Source of the DNA: Candidatus Omnitrophota bacterium
Lineage (GTDB): Bacteria; Hinthialibacterota; Hinthialibacteria; Hinthialibacterales; JAKPRU01
Direction of reading: 5' to 3'
Assembly: GCA_029570205.1 (NCBI GenBank)
Contig: JAKQSI010000111.1
Location: 1 to 64,000, forward strand
Length of the DNA: 64,000 bases
The notes beneath the pieces were generated by a model. That model had not been told where the DNA came from, ran no database searches, and saw only the letters and a program-made list of their open reading frames with translations. This document shows, one piece after another, positions 61,498-64,000 of this stretch; the stretch's first letter is position 1, and every line of letters begins with the position of its first letter. The position numbers and the translations under genes were made by a program.

Positions 61498-62316
61498 TCA
61501 GGAAGACATTTGTTTTACACCGACAAGCCCCATCTCATCGGCGAAACGGTTCAAATCCTCCAAAACAACGCCCAAAGGCCGCTCATCTTTTATTTCAATG
61601 ACAATCGGCCCGTTAAACCCCTCTTCGATCAGCGCCGCAAAAACCTGTTCCCACGGGAGATCGCCCGTTCCGGGGAACAGGTGGCTGTCCGAATGCCCGG
61701 TGTTGTCGCTTGCCTGGACCGCTTTTAGAGAACTCCCGAGATACCGGATGCAGGAGGGTAACTGGCCGTTCACATAGGCATGTCCGAGATCCAGGCTGAT
61801 CCCGACATTCTCGGCACACAGCGCCTCAATGCGTGCTACCAGTTCAACGGGATCATCGCAGAACAACGGTCGCGGGTGATTCTCCAGAGCGATGGACAGA
61901 TCGCGATCGGATGCGTATCGAGAAAGATCCCGCAGGCTCGACATCAAAGCGGGCCAGCGCATGGGCGTTTCCTTGGGACTGCACTCCACTCCACTGGGAT
62001 GAAAGGTCACCAGGCTCACCCCCAATAAGGTCGCCGCGTCCAGAACACGAAAACTGAATTCCAGCGATTCCTTCCTTTGCATTAGATTGGGCGAAGAGAG
62101 GTCGATACCGATTTTTGGAGCATGAAGTGTCACCCGACGAATCCGATTTCTCCGGAGCGCCAGCCCGGCTTCCTGCACCACATCGGGGTTGCGGAGATCC
62201 AGATGGCGCCGGCTCGCAAAGATCTCCAGGGAATCAAATCCCGCTCGCGAAACCGTGTGTATATGTTGCAGAAACGGTTCCTGCAACCACAAATACGATG
62301 AGACAGAAAGATACAC
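61498..62316 (-). CDS. Sugar phosphate isomerase/epimerase-like TIM-barrel protein
   Basis: This 272-residue cytoplasmic protein of the AP-endonuclease-2 superfamily has FDSLEIFASRRHLD, VTLHAPKIGIDLSSP, SIALENHPRPLFCDD, NVGISLDLGHAYVNG and VIEIKDERPLGVV, which carry the His/Glu/Asp metal ligands of the barrel. The substrate is unknown. It precedes ribD by 27 nt, on the same strand, which suggests co-transcription with riboflavin genes; a functional link is not established. Confidence 0.85.
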   Translation of the reverse strand: MYLSVSSYLWLQEPFLQHIHTVSRAGFDSLEIFASRRHLDLRNPDVVQEAGLALRRNRIRRVTLHAPKIGIDLSSPNLMQRKESLEFSFRVLDAATLLGVSLVTFHPSGVECSPKETPMRWPALMSSLRDLSRYASDRDLSIALENHPRPLFCDDPVELVARIEALCAENVGISLDLGHAYVNGQLPSCIRYLGSSLKAVQASDNTGHSDSHLFPGTGDLPWEQVFAALIEEGFNGPIVIEIKDERPLGVVLEDLNRFADEMGLVGVKQMSS

Positions 62317-62558
62317 CTGTTGTCCTCATGTCGTTCTAAACTGTCTTCCCGTCCCCTGAACTCTTTGCTTTCGCAACGAACCATAAAACAGCCGGTCTAC
62401 ACAGTTTATCGGGGCGCAAGTTGTTGTCAAGTTATTGACCGCCAAATCGGGAGAACCTTGCCGGTCCGGTCATGCTTAAAGAACGTTTTGCTTATGCCGA
62501 TACTTGTTACGACGTCACGAACGGCCTGGAGAGCCGCATTGATCGAGGAAGAAGAAAC

Positions 62559-62903
62559 ATGGCCGCGCAAGGTATCGGCATCTGTCGCAAGGTACTCCCA
62601 CTTGAGGAATCCAGGGCAATAACCCGAAAATCCTCCGTCCCATCCGATGAATCATTCGAACAACAGTTGATTCAGGAGGAGAATCGCTTTTCCGCCGAAG
62701 TTATTCCTCTGCCGTTGCCTTCCCGCTCCCAGCACATGGAGTCCGTCCCGCCGGTCCCCTCATTTCCACATAAGCTGGTCAAGGATCAACCGGACTGCGA
62801 AATGGATGAATATCTTGATCGTATCGAAAGCAGGATCAAGGACTTAGAATGCAATATCCTGCTGCTGAACCGTCAGGTTTCTGCCCTCCTCCGCTGTCTA
62901 TAG
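62559..62903 (+). CDS. Small hypothetical protein with a C-terminal coiled coil
   Basis: From ATG 62559, preceded by GAGGAAG, this is 114 residues; the track start at 62472 adds 29 residues without a ribosome site. The middle is Pro/Ser-rich and the end (DEYLDRIESRIKDLECNILLLNRQVSALL) is a short heptad-like coiled coil. No family is recognised. The gene is divergent from the TIM-barrel gene across about 240 nt. Confidence 0.5.
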   Translation: MAAQGIGICRKVLPLEESRAITRKSSVPSDESFEQQLIQEENRFSAEVIPLPLPSRSQHMESVPPVPSFPHKLVKDQPDCEMDEYLDRIESRIKDLECNILLLNRQVSALLRCL

Positions 62904-63601
62904 TCGAACAAAATCCCGCATTTATGACAACTTTTTACAGATCTTTCTCATTTTACATATTGCCAAGGTGTCATAAAATCTGTTAATATACAGAGTCGCT
63001 TCTTCCGAGAGACGCTGTTAATAGTAAGGCTCATCGAGGGAAGGGGCGGTTGTCTGGTGATGTTTTGATTTCCGGCGAGGGTGAAGGATTGGGATGGGGA
63101 GGGTCGCCTGCAGCGAGGAGGTTGATTTTGCAGAGTTGACCGGGGGTAAGCCGGGAGTTTCTGTTGTTGGGGGGGTGGGGGAATCCATTGAGAAGGCCTG
63201 ATTTGTCGTACAATATAATCAGCGATGTAAAACCGTCGATCTGCGTTGTGCGTTTGCCGCGAAGATATCGTCATCGACAATGATGGAGAAAGGGCTGCCG
63301 GGGAGGGATTTTGAGGGACAGCGAAATTGGGGATTGGGATCGGTTTCGGTTTTTTGTAAACTGTTTGGGTAATAACCTGACCGATTCCGATTCGTTTAAA
63401 GTATGACGAGCAAGGATATCATCCGAGGCCGCGCCAACCCGAAAAGTGGAGGCGCGGAACGGATCAACTAACTTCTTAAAGAAAGGAGCAAAGGGGGGCG
63501 CCAGGTATTCTCAACGGTTCATTCAACGATTGAAATGGAGTCGGGAAGACCGATTGAGAAAGGAAAATTGGAAGTCTGTCTCCCTGAAAAGGCAAGTCAT
63601 T
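62904..63601. other. Intergenic interval with promoter and hairpin
   Basis: About 700 nt with no strongly supported gene. It holds the promoter at 62960-62989, a purine-rich stretch (63041-63180), and a hairpin CCGCGCC and GGCGCGG near 63429-63457. A 22-codon ORF at 63403-63471 (MTSKDIIRGRANPKS) exists but has no other support. The antisense ORF 62948-63280 looks like a shadow. Confidence 0.4.
62960..62989 (+). promoter_or_regulatory. Candidate sigma70 promoter
   Basis: TTGCCA at 62960-62965, an 18-nt spacer, and TAATAT at 62984-62989. It points toward the CDS at 63602, leaving a leader of about 600 nt, so another promoter nearer that gene may exist. Confidence 0.45.
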
Positions 63602-64000
63602 ATGTCGGCAGTCGCAGCAGTGGCATTCCAGACAACAAAGAAGCGCCACTCCGAGGAAGAAGCGCGGAATCGCGCGGCGGTGAAAGAGGCCCTGATGGAT
63701 CGCTGGTCCGTCAGTGAAGAGATCGCGGAAGGATTCGCGAAGAAACATGCGTTCCTGATGCCGGTGGATGTGATCCGATTTGTAGAGGAATTGGCTCAGC
63801 ATCACCGGAACCTGCATTTGTCTCATCACGGTCACCCGATTGATCCGCCGGTCTTGACGCGCGCTATGGAGCTGTGTTTGCAGCGCCTTTCCAGAACGCG
63901 CAAAGGTCTCTCCGAAAAACAATTGAGCTACTTTTTGCAATTCGCTCGGGATCAGATCGCCAGTCAGGTTACATTGAACGCGGATCCCGGAACCCCCAGC
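63602..64000 (+). CDS. Hypothetical protein, C-terminus beyond the window
   Basis: The frame stays open from 63602 to the last base (133 codons) and is absent from the ORF track, because no stop is reached. The sequence has normal protein character: SEEEARNRAAVKEALMDRW is an amphipathic helix, followed by FVEELAQHHRNLHLSHHGH and LCLQRLSRTRKG. The frame is open upstream to about 63407; GTG 63446 or TTG 63530 would add a basic N-terminal segment. ATG 63602 has AAAAGG about 10 nt upstream. No family is recognised. Antisense ORF 63476-63940 is judged a shadow. Confidence 0.5.
   Translation, partial: MSAVAAVAFQTTKKRHSEEEARNRAAVKEALMDRWSVSEEIAEGFAKKHAFLMPVDVIRFVEELAQHHRNLHLSHHGHPIDPPVLTRAMELCLQRLSRTRKGLSEKQLSYFLQFARDQIASQVTLNADPGTPS

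Noticed and set aside
61470-61498. FMN riboswitch upstream of ribD
   Set aside because: The gap is only 27 nt, too short for the aptamer, and no conserved RFN motif was seen upstream of the TIM-barrel gene either.
62948-63280. 110-residue minus-strand ORF
   Set aside because: Pro/Ser-rich low-complexity translation of a purine-rich noncoding stretch, with no ribosome site.

Overview
The window looks like a chromosomal segment of an uncultured, Gram-negative-type, probably motile heterotroph. It has an outer-membrane toolkit (SurA-like parvulin, TolC-type channel with an RND pump, LPS-type sugar kinase, heptosyltransferase-like GT9, O-antigen-ligase-like protein), a flagellar hook-associated protein FlgK and a CheX-type chemotaxis phosphatase. 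Several traits are common in environmental candidate phyla and PVC-like bacteria: many TIM-barrel sugar isomerase-like proteins, Tat-exported or secreted proteins of unknown role, Pro/Thr-rich PTETPT linkers, and dense families of small palindromic repeats. The phylum cannot be fixed from this sequence; a candidate phylum such as Sumerlaeota or Hydrogenedentota is only a guess. No rRNA, tRNA, CRISPR array or prophage was seen.

Layout: 1-170 is the end of a palindromic repeat array. 269-6014 carries an aldolase-like barrel protein, a TPR/zinc-ribbon membrane protein, a dipeptide epimerase, an ArsA-type ATPase with its small partner, and a parvulin. 6069-9095 (minus) is a very long FlgK. 9395-14449 is an M20 amidohydrolase, GH35 beta-galactosidase, small secreted protein and endonuclease III run. 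14527-16537 is hslVU. 16651-21022 (minus) is an auxiliary J-protein/GrpE/Hsp70 chaperone set followed by an MT-A70 methyltransferase. 21170-23288 holds a flavin-reductase-like protein and the AmmeMemoRadiSam A and B genes. 23497-34541 is an envelope-glycan locus: WaaP-like kinase, an O-antigen ligase/GT4 fusion, three more GT4 enzymes, a GT9 enzyme and two membrane or secreted repeat proteins. 34565-42168 has a SpoU rRNA methyltransferase, CheX with a decayed receiver-like ORF beside it, and a complete RND efflux operon. 42303-47811 (minus) encodes a large secreted barrel protein, a BNR/sialidase-like protein and a LysM/M23 peptidase. 48336-55841 encodes secreted proteins, headed by a dockerin-like protein and a cohesin-like protein side by side. 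55937-62316 (minus) has an HMGL-type aldolase, an alpha/beta hydrolase, a Tat-type sugar isomerase-like protein, a 33-bp palindromic tandem array, and ribE-ribD behind another TIM-barrel gene. The last 1.5 kb has a small hypothetical gene and a CDS that runs off the window end and is missing from the ORF track.

The most notable candidate system is the pair at 48336-51050. A small exported protein made of signal peptide, PTETPT linker and a dockerin-like double calcium loop is encoded just upstream of an exported protein made of signal peptide, PTETPT linker, cohesin-like domain, second linker and a propeller-like repeat domain. A near-consensus promoter precedes the pair and a strong terminator follows it. 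This would be a minimal cohesin-dockerin surface complex with no enzymatic module attached. Secondary points of interest are the degenerate J-domain (SPE where HPD is expected) in the auxiliary Hsp70 cluster, the ligase/glycosyltransferase fusion, and the palindromic repeats shared by both ends of the window.
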